Positions 23,995 to 32,577 are shown, counted from the first letter of the stretch. The stretch is DNA of 40,142 bases from Paractinoplanes rishiriensis (GCF_016862375.1 NZ_BOMV01000079.1:1-40142); one strand, 5' to 3'. Notes: a model not told the origin generated them from the sequence alone. Made by a program: numbers and translations.

Positions 23995-25260
23995 TCAATT
24001 CGTACGCTTTCCGGAACCGATGGCATTCACCAGGGGACCCAACGACTTGGCGTGTTCCGTCGCCTTCGGATCAAGCCAGCTGACCGCGTACAGCGAGAGC
24101 CACGCGAGCGTCGCTGTCAGCAGCGTGCCGAACAATTTGTCATCCAAGGTGATGCCGAGCAGTTCCGGTAGCAGAAGCAGCGCAACGAGCGGTAGGACCG
24201 CCGCCGCCAGCGACCCTGCCGCACCGAGCAGGCGCCGGAGCCTGGGCCGGACAGACATGTTCTCCGGCTCACCCACCAGCAGGTTGCCGTAGTTGCCGCT
24301 GACGAATGCGCTGAGATCCGCCGCCAATTTGGACGAGAGCTCGGCCTCGAGCCGTTCGTTGGCGAAGGCGGCGCGCATCGACAGATCCCGGAGCCCGCCG
24401 GCCACCTGATTGACCGTGCTGTGCCATCGCGATCCGGCGCCGGTGCCGGACCCCTTCGGCAGAAGTTGCCGCCATCTCTGGTCAATGATGCGCGCGAGGT
24501 ACTGCAGCTCGCGGGCAGCGTAATCGAACCTCGCGACGGCGCGCCTGTCCGCCGAGGGTTCGATGTAGGTTTTGTGAAGAATTCCGAGAATGGACTCGAC
24601 AATCTCGCCGTCAAGGTTTGCGGCGAGCTTGAGGCGACCGACAACCGCGTGCGTGAGCCGAATGCTGATGCTGAGCAGGAAAGCAAAACTCCAGAACACC
24701 GCCTGGCCGACGAGCGCCGCACCGTACGCCTCGTAGCCCCACGGGCGCTCCCGGAGCACAATCCACAGTGCCGATGCGAGGGCCGCAGCCAGACAGAGAT
24801 AACCCAGCGTCGTATCGGCAACCGGTCGTCCGGTCAGAAGGTCGATAGCCCGCATACCGAGAGCCACCAGGAATAGAGTCGCTACGGCGATCAAAGCACC
24901 CACCAGCGCCGTCAGCAGATCAGCCCAGGCGGGCTCCGCCGATACGAAGAACGGGGTGGCCAGGCAGGCCAGAACAGCGACCGCCGCGGGCAACCGGGCG
25001 GTCGTCTGCAATGCTCTGGTCGCCGTATCGCGCAGAGCGTCGTAGCGCACAACCGCGGCAACCTTGGTGCCCGCCCAATCGCTGAGGGACTCCCGGTCGC
25101 CGTCCGGCAACTCCGCGAACTGGTCGAAGGCCTTCTTACGCGCAAGAAGGGTGGTGCTTACCGCAACTTCGAATTCCGAACGCCTGTTCCTGGTGAGGAG
25201 GAAGCGTGAAACCCGGAACTCGTCCGGTCTCGCCTCCCATGCGGAGTGGGGGTGGTTCAC
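23995..25260 (-). CDS. six-segment membrane protein of the caspase-GroEL cassette
   Basis: A 421-residue protein I do not recognise. A hydrophilic N-terminal region (1-90, Arg/Asp-rich) is followed by four predicted membrane segments at about 93-109, 114-136, 149-168 and 176-198. A soluble helical domain (about 200-340) comes next, with KLAANLDGEIVESILGILHK and FDYAARELQYLARIIDQRW. Two more segments lie at about 345-372 and 376-397. It starts with GTG, preceded by AGGGGGC. It sits 25 bases after the methyltransferase gene and 28 bases before the EACC1-like gene, all on the minus strand, so it is probably cotranscribed with the caspase fusion. It could be the membrane sensor, the anchor or a protease-activated pore. 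By eye its DNA is less GC-rich than the flanks. Confidence 0.6.
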   Translation of the reverse strand: MNHPHSAWEARPDEFRVSRFLLTRNRRSEFEVAVSTTLLARKKAFDQFAELPDGDRESLSDWAGTKVAAVVRYDALRDTATRALQTTARLPAAVAVLACLATPFFVSAEPAWADLLTALVGALIAVATLFLVALGMRAIDLLTGRPVADTTLGYLCLAAALASALWIVLRERPWGYEAYGAALVGQAVFWSFAFLLSISIRLTHAVVGRLKLAANLDGEIVESILGILHKTYIEPSADRRAVARFDYAARELQYLARIIDQRWRQLLPKGSGTGAGSRWHSTVNQVAGGLRDLSMRAAFANERLEAELSSKLAADLSAFVSGNYGNLLVGEPENMSVRPRLRRLLGAAGSLAAAVLPLVALLLLPELLGITLDDKLFGTLLTATLAWLSLYAVSWLDPKATEHAKSLGPLVNAIGSGKRTN

Positions 25261-25285
25261 CGCAGATGCCCCCTGTCAGCACCGT

Positions 25286-26044
25286 TCAACAGCCGGCCGA
25301 GCGAAGGTGTGCCCACGTCTGAGTGAACCAGAGCGCATCCTCCACCACCATCGGCCGCATGCCCGTTGCCGGGCCGCCGCTCAGCTCCCGGCGCAGTTCC
25401 TCCTCGATCTGGCCGGCCACCTCGGCCGGCGTGCGGGACTGCTCCAGCCAGATGCTCAGCGGCCGGGGCACGTCGAACACATCCGCGGCCTGCACGGCCG
25501 GAAGCAGGCCGCGGATCTCCTCCACCGTCTGCATCGTGCCGTGGGACGGGTCGCGCAGGCGTTCCACCCGGTCCGGGTCGCCGGGCAGGTCCGGCTTGCG
25601 GACCAGGTCGGCTATCACCACGCGGCCGCCCGGGCGGCACACCCGGAGCAACTCGGCCACCACCGCGGACGGGTCGCTCACCTGGTGCAGCGAGAAGCGG
25701 GTCACCACCAGCGAGAACGAGCCGGCCAGGAACGGCAGGCGGGTCGCGTCGCCCTCCTGGAAGACCACATTGGTCGCGCCCTCCGCGTCGGCGCTCGCCT
25801 TGCCGGTGGCCAGCATCTCGGGGGTCATGTCCAGGGCCGTCACGTGCCGGACCTCGCCGGCCAGCGCCCGCGCCACCAGGCCGGTGCCGCAGGCCACGTC
25901 CAGGCACACGTCCGTCGCCGTGGGGGCCACGAAGTCGATCAGGCGGCCCAGGTATCTGGTGAACGACGCGTTGATGCGGTCGTCCTCGAAGGCGTCGGCC
26001 TGGCGCGCGAACTCGCGCAGGATCAGGTCGCGGTGCTCAGGCAT
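25286..26044 (-). CDS. class I SAM-dependent methyltransferase (UbiE-like)
   Basis: A 252-residue methyltransferase. Motif I is CLDVACGTGLVARAL (DVACGTG at 49-55), with the acidic residue after strand 2 in VTALDMTPEML, and the post-II region ATRLPFLAGSFSLVVTRFSLHQ is typical of the UbiE/menaquinone-type group. The natural substrate is unknown. The ATG overlaps the end of the FAD/Fe-S dehydrogenase gene by 8 bases, placing it third in an operon that starts at 30070. The C-terminus reads LWFTQTWAHLRSAGC, sharing nine residues with the TrmO-like protein 8 kb away. The membrane-protein gene of the caspase cassette begins 25 bases downstream on the same strand. Confidence 0.85.
   Translation of the reverse strand: MPEHRDLILREFARQADAFEDDRINASFTRYLGRLIDFVAPTATDVCLDVACGTGLVARALAGEVRHVTALDMTPEMLATGKASADAEGATNVVFQEGDATRLPFLAGSFSLVVTRFSLHQVSDPSAVVAELLRVCRPGGRVVIADLVRKPDLPGDPDRVERLRDPSHGTMQTVEEIRGLLPAVQAADVFDVPRPLSIWLEQSRTPAEVAGQIEEELRRELSGGPATGMRPMVVEDALWFTQTWAHLRSAGC
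25304..25330 (-). repeat. shared C-terminal-tail coding segment, copy 2
   Basis: Codes for WFTQTWAHL in the methyltransferase. See the partner segment at 17648-17674; same strand, 22 of 27 bases identical. Confidence 0.5.
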
Positions 26045-28925
26045 CGGGCTTCCCTTCGGGGCTGAGCGCCTGGCGGAGCAGTTCCAGCGGGTGCCAGGCG
26101 ACGCGTTCGGTGCCGTGCCTGATCTGCTGGCGGCAGGAGACTCCGGTGGCGGCGACGATAGTGGTGTCCGGCTCGGCTCGCAGCGCGGGGAACAGGCGGC
26201 TCTCGCCGATCTGCATGGACAGGTCGTAGTGCTCGGCCTCGAAACCGAAGGAGCCGGCCATCCCGCAGCACCCCGCGTCCAGTTCGGTCACCACGGCGCC
26301 GGGGATCCGGCTCAGCAACGCGACCGTGGCGGCCGTACCCACCTCTGCTTTTTGGTGGCAATGACCGTGGTAGACGATGCGCTTGCCGGACAGCCCGGAA
26401 TCGGACAGGCGCAGGCGGCCGGCATCCACGGCATCCAGGAGCAATTCTTCAATCTGCCGTACGCGACCAGCTATGTCGCGCACCACCGGGTCATCGGCCA
26501 GCAGCTGGCGGTGCTCGTCGCGCAGGGTGAGAATGCACGACGGCTCGCAGCCCACGATCGGGGTGCCGGGCTCGGAACCCCAGGTGAGCCGGACCGCCAG
26601 CCCGTGCGCCTGCGACTTCGCGTCGTCCAGCAGGCCCTTCGAGTAGGCCGCCCGGCCGCAGCAGCCCCGGCTCTCCAGCCGCACCCGCCAGCCGGCCGCG
26701 GTCAGCAGTTCCACCGCGGCCTGGCCGATCTGCGGTTCGGTGAACGTCGTGAACGAGTCGGCGAGCAGCGTCACCTGCCCGAGCACCCCATCGCCCGGAC
26801 GCCGCCCGCGGAACCAGCGGATCAGGTTGCGGTGCCGGAAAGTGGGTAGCGGACGGGCCGGCGCGAGACCGAGCATCCTGCGAACAAGGCCGATTCTTCC
26901 CGGCAGGTTCGACAACGGCGCGAACGCCGAGCCGATCCGGTTGAGCCGCCGGATGCTGCCGAACATCCGGGCCCGCCGCGGCACCCCGTGCAGGTCATGC
27001 CGGTGCGCCAGGGTCTCGGCCTTGAGCGCGGCCACGTCCACCCCGAGCGGGCACTCGCTCTTGCAGGCCTTGCACATCAGGCACAGGTCGAGGATCTCGT
27101 GCAGCCGATCGTCACCCAGCGCGGCCCGCGGGTCGGCCGTCGACAGCGCCTTCACCAGCGCGTTCGCCCGGCCCCGGGTGGCGTGTTCCTCCTGCCGGGT
27201 GGCCACGTAGGACGGACACATCACGCCGCTGGAGTCCTTGCGGCACAGGCCGATGTTCATGCACCGGTCCGCGGCCCCGCGCATGCCGCCGACAACCTCA
27301 AACCGCAATCTGGTACGCAGTGGCGGCGCGTCCGGCAATGCGGCGTCCCGCAGATGGTCGGTCATCGCGGGCGCGTCGACGATCTTGCCGGGGTTCAGCC
27401 GGTTGTCCGGGTCGAAGATCCTTTTGACGGAACGCATGGCCTCGTACAGCTCGTCGCCGAAGATCTCCCGGTTGAACTCGCTGCGGGCCAGCCCGTCGCC
27501 GTGCTCGCTCGAGTTGACGCCGCCGAACTCGCGTACCAGATCCTTGATCTCTTCGGCGACGCCGCGCATGACCCGCACGTGCTCGGGCCGGCGCACGTCC
27601 ACGAACGGCCGGATGTGCAGGCAGCCCACCGAGCAGTGCCCGTAGAAGCCGGCCCGCAGCCCATACCGGTCCAGGACCTGCTTGAACCTTCGGGTGTACG
27701 CCGCCAGGTGTCGCGGGTCGACCGCGGTGTCCTCGACGAACGCCAGCGGTCGCAGCGTCCCGGTGCTCGCCGCCATCAGCAGGCCCAGGCTGGACTTACG
27801 CACCTTCAACAGCCCGGCCTGCTGCTGCGGGGTCTCGGCGCGCAGGGTGTGGTAGCCGTGCCCGTGCCGCTCCCACAGCGCGGCGAGGCGGTCGAGCCGG
27901 CCGGCGAGTTCCGCGTCGTCGTCGCCGCTGAACGAGACGAACAGCAGCGCCTCGGGCTCGCCGTGCAGGATCCGCCCCAGGTCGGCGTACTCGAGCCGCT
28001 GCCGGGACAGGTCGAGGATGGTCCGGTCCATCATCTCGACCGCGGACGGCTCGCAGGCCAGCGCGTCCTCGGTGGCCTCGACCGCCGCGATCACCGAGGC
28101 AAAATGCCCAACCCCGATGACCGTACGCCGCGGCCTGGTCACCAGGTCGACGACCGCCTCGGTGGCGATCACCAGCGTGCCCTCGGAGCCGACCACGAAC
28201 TTCGCCAGGTTGAACTCCGGATCGGCGGCCAGCCGGTCCAGCCGGTATCCGCAGGCCTGCCGCCAGTACGGCGGGAAGCCCTCGGCGATCGCCGTCGCGT
28301 TGGCCTCCAGCAGGGTGGGCAGGTGCTGGTAGACGGCGCCCTCCACCGTGGCCCGGTTCGCGAGCAGCCGTCGTTCGTCCTCCGTCACCGGCCCGAACCG
28401 GGCCCGCCCCGCGTCCGCCAGCACCACGTCCAGCTCGCGTACGTGATCGATGGTCATCCCGTAGCGGACCGACCCGCTCCCGGCCGAATTGTTGCCGATC
28501 ATCCCGCCGATGGTGGCCCGGTTGCTGGTCGAGGTGTCCGGCCCGAACATCAGCCCGTGCGCCGCGACCGCCGTGTTCAGCTGGTCCTGCACGACGCCCG
28601 GCTGCACCCGGGCCACCCGCCGCTCCGGGTCGATCTCGACGATCGCGCGCAGGTGCCGCGACAGGTCGAGCACCAGACCCGGCCCGATGGTCTGCCCGGC
28701 CAGGCTGGTGCCGGCGCCGCGGGCCACGACCGGGATACCGTACGTGCCGGCCAGCGCCACGGCCGCGGCCACGTCGTCGGCGTGCCGCGGGAACGCCACC
28801 CCGAGCGGCGCAATGGCGTACATGCTGGCGTCCCGCGAGAACAGGTGCCGGGTGTACGCGTCGAACGCGACCTCGCCGTCCAGCGCGGCCGCCAGATCCT
28901 GTGCCAGCGCGTCGGCCGCCGTCAC
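26037..28925 (-). CDS. FAD-linked oxidase / 4Fe-4S 2-hydroxyacid dehydrogenase (GlcD-GlcF or YdiJ type)
   Basis: A 962-residue fusion of an FAD-binding type-4 oxidase with an iron-sulfur subunit, oxidising a D-2-hydroxyacid (D-lactate, glycolate or 2-hydroxyglutarate) and passing electrons to the respiratory chain. The FAD domain shows VVARGAGTSLAGQTIGPGLV (67-86) and GGMIGNNSAGSGS (140-152). The substrate-side motif NSSEHGDGLARSEF is at 471-484. Fe-S ligands are Cys555/561/570 and Cys615/618/621/625. Two CCG-type motifs follow (GCCGRAAYSKG, and GCCGMAGSFGFE with upstream HGHCHQK). The GTG start overlaps the aminotransferase stop, so expression is coupled. The neighbouring glyoxylate-type aminotransferase makes glycolate the leading substrate candidate, but D-lactate is equally compatible with the sequence. 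Confidence 0.85.
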   Translation of the reverse strand: MTAADALAQDLAAALDGEVAFDAYTRHLFSRDASMYAIAPLGVAFPRHADDVAAAVALAGTYGIPVVARGAGTSLAGQTIGPGLVLDLSRHLRAIVEIDPERRVARVQPGVVQDQLNTAVAAHGLMFGPDTSTSNRATIGGMIGNNSAGSGSVRYGMTIDHVRELDVVLADAGRARFGPVTEDERRLLANRATVEGAVYQHLPTLLEANATAIAEGFPPYWRQACGYRLDRLAADPEFNLAKFVVGSEGTLVIATEAVVDLVTRPRRTVIGVGHFASVIAAVEATEDALACEPSAVEMMDRTILDLSRQRLEYADLGRILHGEPEALLFVSFSGDDDAELAGRLDRLAALWERHGHGYHTLRAETPQQQAGLLKVRKSSLGLLMAASTGTLRPLAFVEDTAVDPRHLAAYTRRFKQVLDRYGLRAGFYGHCSVGCLHIRPFVDVRRPEHVRVMRGVAEEIKDLVREFGGVNSSEHGDGLARSEFNREIFGDELYEAMRSVKRIFDPDNRLNPGKIVDAPAMTDHLRDAALPDAPPLRTRLRFEVVGGMRGAADRCMNIGLCRKDSSGVMCPSYVATRQEEHATRGRANALVKALSTADPRAALGDDRLHEILDLCLMCKACKSECPLGVDVAALKAETLAHRHDLHGVPRRARMFGSIRRLNRIGSAFAPLSNLPGRIGLVRRMLGLAPARPLPTFRHRNLIRWFRGRRPGDGVLGQVTLLADSFTTFTEPQIGQAAVELLTAAGWRVRLESRGCCGRAAYSKGLLDDAKSQAHGLAVRLTWGSEPGTPIVGCEPSCILTLRDEHRQLLADDPVVRDIAGRVRQIEELLLDAVDAGRLRLSDSGLSGKRIVYHGHCHQKAEVGTAATVALLSRIPGAVVTELDAGCCGMAGSFGFEAEHYDLSMQIGESRLFPALRAEPDTTIVAATGVSCRQQIRHGTERVAWHPLELLRQALSPEGKPDA

Positions 28926-30070
28926 GGGCGCTGCAACCGGTCGAGGGCCGCGGTGATGCCGCCGGGGTCGATCGGCACGCCGGACGCGGCCAGGCCCATC
29001 TGCACGCCGGCCAGGGTGCCGGCCAGCATCACGTCGTTGAAGTCGCCGAGGTGGCCGATCCGGAACACGCGCCCGGCCAGTCTGCCCAGGCCGGAGCCGA
29101 GCGACAGGTGGTAGCGGTCGAGGATGAGCGCGCGAATCCGGTCAGCGTCGGGGACTGACACCGCGGTCAGCGAACCGGAGTATTCCCGCTCATCGACGGC
29201 TAACACTTCCAGCCCCCAGCCGCGGACCGCCGCCCGGGTCGCCTCGGCGTGCCGCTGATGCCGGGCGAACACCTGCGGGAGGCCCTCCTCGTCGAGCATC
29301 CGCAGCGCCTCATGCAGGCCGTAGAGCAGGTGGGTGGCGGGCGTGTACGGGAAGAAGCCGCGGCTGTTGGCGTCCAGGATCGGCTGCCAGTCCCAGAAGG
29401 AGCGGCGCAGCCTGGCCTGCTTCGCCGCCTCGAGCGCTTTCGGTCCGATCGCGTTGAAGCTCAGGCCCGGCGGGAGCATCAGGCCCTTCTGCGAGCCGGC
29501 CACCGTGACGTCCACGCCCCACTCGTCGTGCCGGTAGTCGATGGAGGCGAGCGACGAGATCGTGTCGACGAGCAGCAGCGCCGGGTGGCCGGTCGCGTCG
29601 ATGGCCCGCCGGATCTCGGCGACCCGGCTGGTGACCCCGGTAGACGTTTCGTTGTGCACGACCAGGACGGCCTTGACCGCGTGCTCCGCATCGGCCGTGA
29701 GCTTGTCGGCGACCTGCTGCGGGTCGACGCCGTGCCGCCAGTCCCCCGGTACGAAGTCGACCTCCAGGCCGAGCCGCACCGCCATCTCGCGCCACAGCGT
29801 TGCGAAGTGCCCGGTCTCGAAGCACACCACGCGGTCACTCGGGCTGAGCGTGTTGACGAGGGCGGCCTCCCACGCCCCGGTGCCCGACGCCGGATAGATC
29901 ACGACCGGCTGCGTGGTGCCGAACACCGCACCGAGCGAGCCCAGGATGCCGAGGGTGAGCTCGGCGAACTCTGGGCCGCGGTGGTCGATGGTCGGCGCCG
30001 CCATGGCGCGCAGCACCCGGTCCGGCGTGTTGGTGGGGCCCGGAATCTGGAGGAAATGACGTCCACTCAT
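28922..30070 (-). CDS. serine/alanine-glyoxylate-type class V aminotransferase
   Basis: A 382-residue PLP enzyme of the class V group (SgaA/AGXT-like), converting glyoxylate to glycine with serine or alanine as donor. It opens with FLQIPGPTNTPDRVLRAMA, as these enzymes do. VVHNETSTGV (137-146) and LLLVDTISSLASID (165-178) contribute the PLP pocket, and the Schiff-base lysine is Lys195 in AGSQKGLMLPPG. First gene of a minus-strand operon with the hydroxyacid dehydrogenase and methyltransferase, divergent from a dicarboxylate carrier. That context supports a glycolate-glyoxylate-glycine function. Purine-catabolism ureidoglycine aminotransferase is a less likely alternative, as no allantoin genes are present. 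Confidence 0.85.
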   Translation of the reverse strand: MSGRHFLQIPGPTNTPDRVLRAMAAPTIDHRGPEFAELTLGILGSLGAVFGTTQPVVIYPASGTGAWEAALVNTLSPSDRVVCFETGHFATLWREMAVRLGLEVDFVPGDWRHGVDPQQVADKLTADAEHAVKAVLVVHNETSTGVTSRVAEIRRAIDATGHPALLLVDTISSLASIDYRHDEWGVDVTVAGSQKGLMLPPGLSFNAIGPKALEAAKQARLRRSFWDWQPILDANSRGFFPYTPATHLLYGLHEALRMLDEEGLPQVFARHQRHAEATRAAVRGWGLEVLAVDEREYSGSLTAVSVPDADRIRALILDRYHLSLGSGLGRLAGRVFRIGHLGDFNDVMLAGTLAGVQMGLAASGVPIDPGGITAALDRLQRP

Positions 30071-30113
30071 GAAAAGTCCGCCTTGTACCCGCCTTTCCCA
30101 GACCGTACCAGTC

Positions 30114-30143
30114 TTGACCGTCCAATGTGATCCAGGACATAGT
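30114..30143 (+). promoter_or_regulatory. probable promoter of the MatC-like carrier
   Basis: TTGACC (30114-30119) and CATAGT (30138-30143) with an 18-base spacer, followed by a CAGGAGG ribosome site and the ATG at 30163. It lies in the 92-base region between divergent genes, so any operator here could control both C2-metabolism directions. Confidence 0.45.
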
Positions 30144-30162
30144 GCAGCATCAGGAGGTTTCG

Positions 30163-31503
30163 ATGTCAGTCGAACTTGTCTCGATCCTCGTCCTGGCGGT
30201 TATCTTCCTGATCGCCACGATCCGCCCGGTCAACCTGGGTGCGCTGGCGATTGTCGCCGCGTTCGTCCTCGGCCTGGCCGTCCTCGAGGGCGCCGATCTC
30301 GACGAGAAGACCGACGCGATCTTCGCCGGCTTCCCCGGCGACCTGTTCGTGATCCTGGTGGGCGTCACCTACCTGTTCGCGATAGCCAGCGCGAACGGCA
30401 CGGTCGACTGGCTCGTGCACGCCGCCATCCGCGCGGTACAGGGCCGCATCGGCCTGATCCCGTGGATCATGTTCCTGGTCACCGCGTGCCTGACCGCCAT
30501 GGGCGCCGTGGTCCCGGCCTCGGTCGCCATCATCGCCCCGATCGGCATGGGCTTCGCCCTGCGCTACGGCATCAACCCGCTGATGATGGGCCTCCTGATC
30601 ATCAACGGGGCCAGCGCCGGCGGCTTCTCCCCGATCAGCATCTTCGGCGGCATCACCAACGGCGTCGTGGAGAAGGCCGGCCTCCCCGGCAACCCCACCC
30701 TGCTGTTCCTGGCCTCGTTCTTCGTCAACCTGGCGATCAGCCTGGTGGCGTTCTTCATGTGGGGCGGCCGAGACCTCCTGCGCCGCCGAGTCTCCACCGC
30801 CCCCGCCAACGCAGCCCCCACCAACGCAGCCCCCACCAACGCAGCCCCCACCAACGCAGCCCCCACCGACGCAGCCCCCACCGAGGATCCCGAGCCGATC
30901 ACTCTCGACCGCAACCGGATCATGACCATCGTCGGGCTGCTCGGCCTCGCGGTGGCCGCGCTCTTCTTCGACCTCAACGTCGGCCTGGTGGCCATCACGG
31001 TCGCCGTGATCCTCACCCTGGCCGCGCCGGACTCGGCCCGCGACGCGGTCAACCACGTGGCCTGGCCGACCGTCCTGCTGGTCTGCGGCATCGTCCTCTA
31101 CGTCGGCGTCATGCAGAGCATCGGCACGATCGACTGGCTGGGCGAAGAGGTCGCCACGGTCGGCACTCCCCTGATCGCCGCCCTGGTCATCTGCTTCATC
31201 GGCGCCGCCGTCTCCGCGTTCGCCTCCACCACCGGAATCCTGGGCGCCCTGATCCCCCTGGCCGTCCCGTTCCTGACCGGCACCGACGCGGTGGGAGCGG
31301 TCGGCCTGATCACCGCCCTGGCGCTCTCCTCGTCCATCGTCGACTCCAGCCCGTTCTCCACCAGCGGCGCCCTGACCGTGGCCAACACCCCCGAGGACCG
31401 TCGCGACTACGTCTACAAGGGCCTGATGCGCTGGGGCTTCAGCATGGTGGTGCTGATTCCCATCCTCACCTGGCTGATCTTCGTGGTCCCCGGCTGGCTG
31501 TAG
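30163..31503 (+). CDS. MatC-like dicarboxylate / SLC13-type permease
   Basis: A 446-residue membrane transporter of the ion-transporter superfamily with two halves of about five to six segments. The first half opens ELVSILVLAVIFLIATIRPV and contains the re-entrant hairpin region MGAVVPASVAIIAPIGMGFA; the matching second-half motif is FASTTGILGALIPLAVPFLT. This is the arrangement of malonate/dicarboxylate carriers (MatC). CAGGAGG gives a strong ribosome site and decides the start. Between the halves, residues 216-240 are five tandem five-residue repeats (NAAPT, last one DAAPT) in the cytosolic loop, encoded by a 15-base tandem repeat. Divergence from the glyoxylate/hydroxyacid operon suggests uptake of a C2-C4 organic acid. 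Confidence 0.8.
   Translation: MSVELVSILVLAVIFLIATIRPVNLGALAIVAAFVLGLAVLEGADLDEKTDAIFAGFPGDLFVILVGVTYLFAIASANGTVDWLVHAAIRAVQGRIGLIPWIMFLVTACLTAMGAVVPASVAIIAPIGMGFALRYGINPLMMGLLIINGASAGGFSPISIFGGITNGVVEKAGLPGNPTLLFLASFFVNLAISLVAFFMWGGRDLLRRRVSTAPANAAPTNAAPTNAAPTNAAPTDAAPTEDPEPITLDRNRIMTIVGLLGLAVAALFFDLNVGLVAITVAVILTLAAPDSARDAVNHVAWPTVLLVCGIVLYVGVMQSIGTIDWLGEEVATVGTPLIAALVICFIGAAVSAFASTTGILGALIPLAVPFLTGTDAVGAVGLITALALSSSIVDSSPFSTSGALTVANTPEDRRDYVYKGLMRWGFSMVVLIPILTWLIFVVPGWL
30808..30882 (+). repeat. 15-base tandem repeat, five units, inside the permease gene
   Basis: Five copies of aacgcagcccccacc, the last with one change (g for a at its first base). It keeps frame and encodes NAAPT units. 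It is likely to vary in copy number between strains through replication slippage. Confidence 0.95.
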
Positions 31504-32560
31504 TGACCGCGTCGCTGGCCGTCCAGGCGGCCAGGGTGGTCACGGCCCGGTCCAGGACGGAACGTGGGAAGTGCTGGTCCAGTTCGGTGTTCTCGACGGC
31601 CAGCACGCCCGCGCGGCGGCGGCAGGCGACCCGGCCGGCGATCTCGCTGCCGGCCAGCACGGGCAGGGCGAAGTAGCCGAAGGTGCGCTTCGCGGCGGGC
31701 TTGTACGCCTCCAGCCGGTAGTCCTTGCCCCAGATGCGCCGGAGGCGGTCGCGGGTCCAGAGCAGGGAGTCGAACGGGGACAGCGGCGTCACCCGGTCGT
31801 CGTCGATCTCGACGGCCGGGTCCGCGCCGGGGGCCAGCCAGGCAGGGTGCCGCCAGCCCTCGGCCTCGGCCTGGATGAGGCCGAGCGACGCCAGGCCGGC
31901 CTGGGCCTCGGCGGGCCGCATCCGGAAGTAGTCGGCGACGTCGGCCGTGGACGCGACGCCCAGGGCTTGAATCGCGCGGCGGCACAGTTCGCGGACGCAA
32001 TCCTGGTCGTGCGGCTGCGCGGCCAGGATCGCCGGCGGGATCACCAGTTCCGGCAGCGCGTACACGCGTTCCCAGCGGTCGCGCTCCGCGCACACCGCGC
32101 CGCCGGTGGCGGCCAACCACTCCAGCGCCCACCGGAACGGCGAGTCACGCTCCCAGCCCGTGCCGGTCATGGCACCGAAGTCACGCAACCGCACCCGGCC
32201 CTCCGCCGACAGCCGTTCCCGGGCCACCGCGACCGCGGCCATGTCGACCTCGGGTCCCCGCCACCCGTTCGCCAGCACCTGCCGCCGCCGGAAGCCGAAC
32301 GCCGGCCACAACTCGATGTCGATCAGCGACAGCGCGTGCGCCATCCCCTCAAAGCACCGGCCGGGCTCCGGGTCGCCGGCCGGCACGCCCCGGCTGAGCA
32401 GAACGAGTTCGTGCGACCGGCGCACCGCCGACATCGAGTCGATCTGGATGCAGCCGAGCCGCGCGAGGACGGCCGGGGCGGCCTCGCCGGGGAGGTGCAG
32501 GCCCTGGGCGGCGACGGCGATCCGGCGTACCTCTGCATGATTGAGGGTTTTTGACGCGAT
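31466..32560 (-). CDS. YcaQ/AlkZ-like winged-helix protein, start codon unclear
   Basis: A protein of about 364 residues of the winged-helix family that includes the DNA glycosylases YcaQ and AlkZ, which unhook interstrand crosslinks or remove alkylated bases. Matching features are LNHAEVRRIAVAAQGLHLP, RLGCIQIDSMSAVRRSHELV and the closing region VTPLSPFDSLLWTRDRLRRI. The known catalytic pattern of the family (Gln-x-Asp) is present as IQID. No ATG, GTG or TTG lies in frame upstream of the conserved N-terminus: the feature end marks an ATC at 32560, and an ATG at 32571 is one frame off, separated by an AAAAACCC run. Either a non-standard start or a frameshift in that run is needed. Its 3' end overlaps the permease gene by 38 bases. 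Confidence 0.65.
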   Translation of the reverse strand: MASKTLNHAEVRRIAVAAQGLHLPGEAAPAVLARLGCIQIDSMSAVRRSHELVLLSRGVPAGDPEPGRCFEGMAHALSLIDIELWPAFGFRRRQVLANGWRGPEVDMAAVAVARERLSAEGRVRLRDFGAMTGTGWERDSPFRWALEWLAATGGAVCAERDRWERVYALPELVIPPAILAAQPHDQDCVRELCRRAIQALGVASTADVADYFRMRPAEAQAGLASLGLIQAEAEGWRHPAWLAPGADPAVEIDDDRVTPLSPFDSLLWTRDRLRRIWGKDYRLEAYKPAAKRTFGYFALPVLAGSEIAGRVACRRRAGVLAVENTELDQHFPRSVLDRAVTTLAAWTASDAVTTASRGPRRSAR

Positions 32561-32577
32561 GCCCGCAACATACTCCG

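Noticed and set aside
16850..25340. Island considered as a transposon or integrative element
   Set aside because: No transposase, integrase, tRNA attachment site or terminal inverted repeats are visible. Only direct duplications support mobility, so I call it a recombination-built segment.
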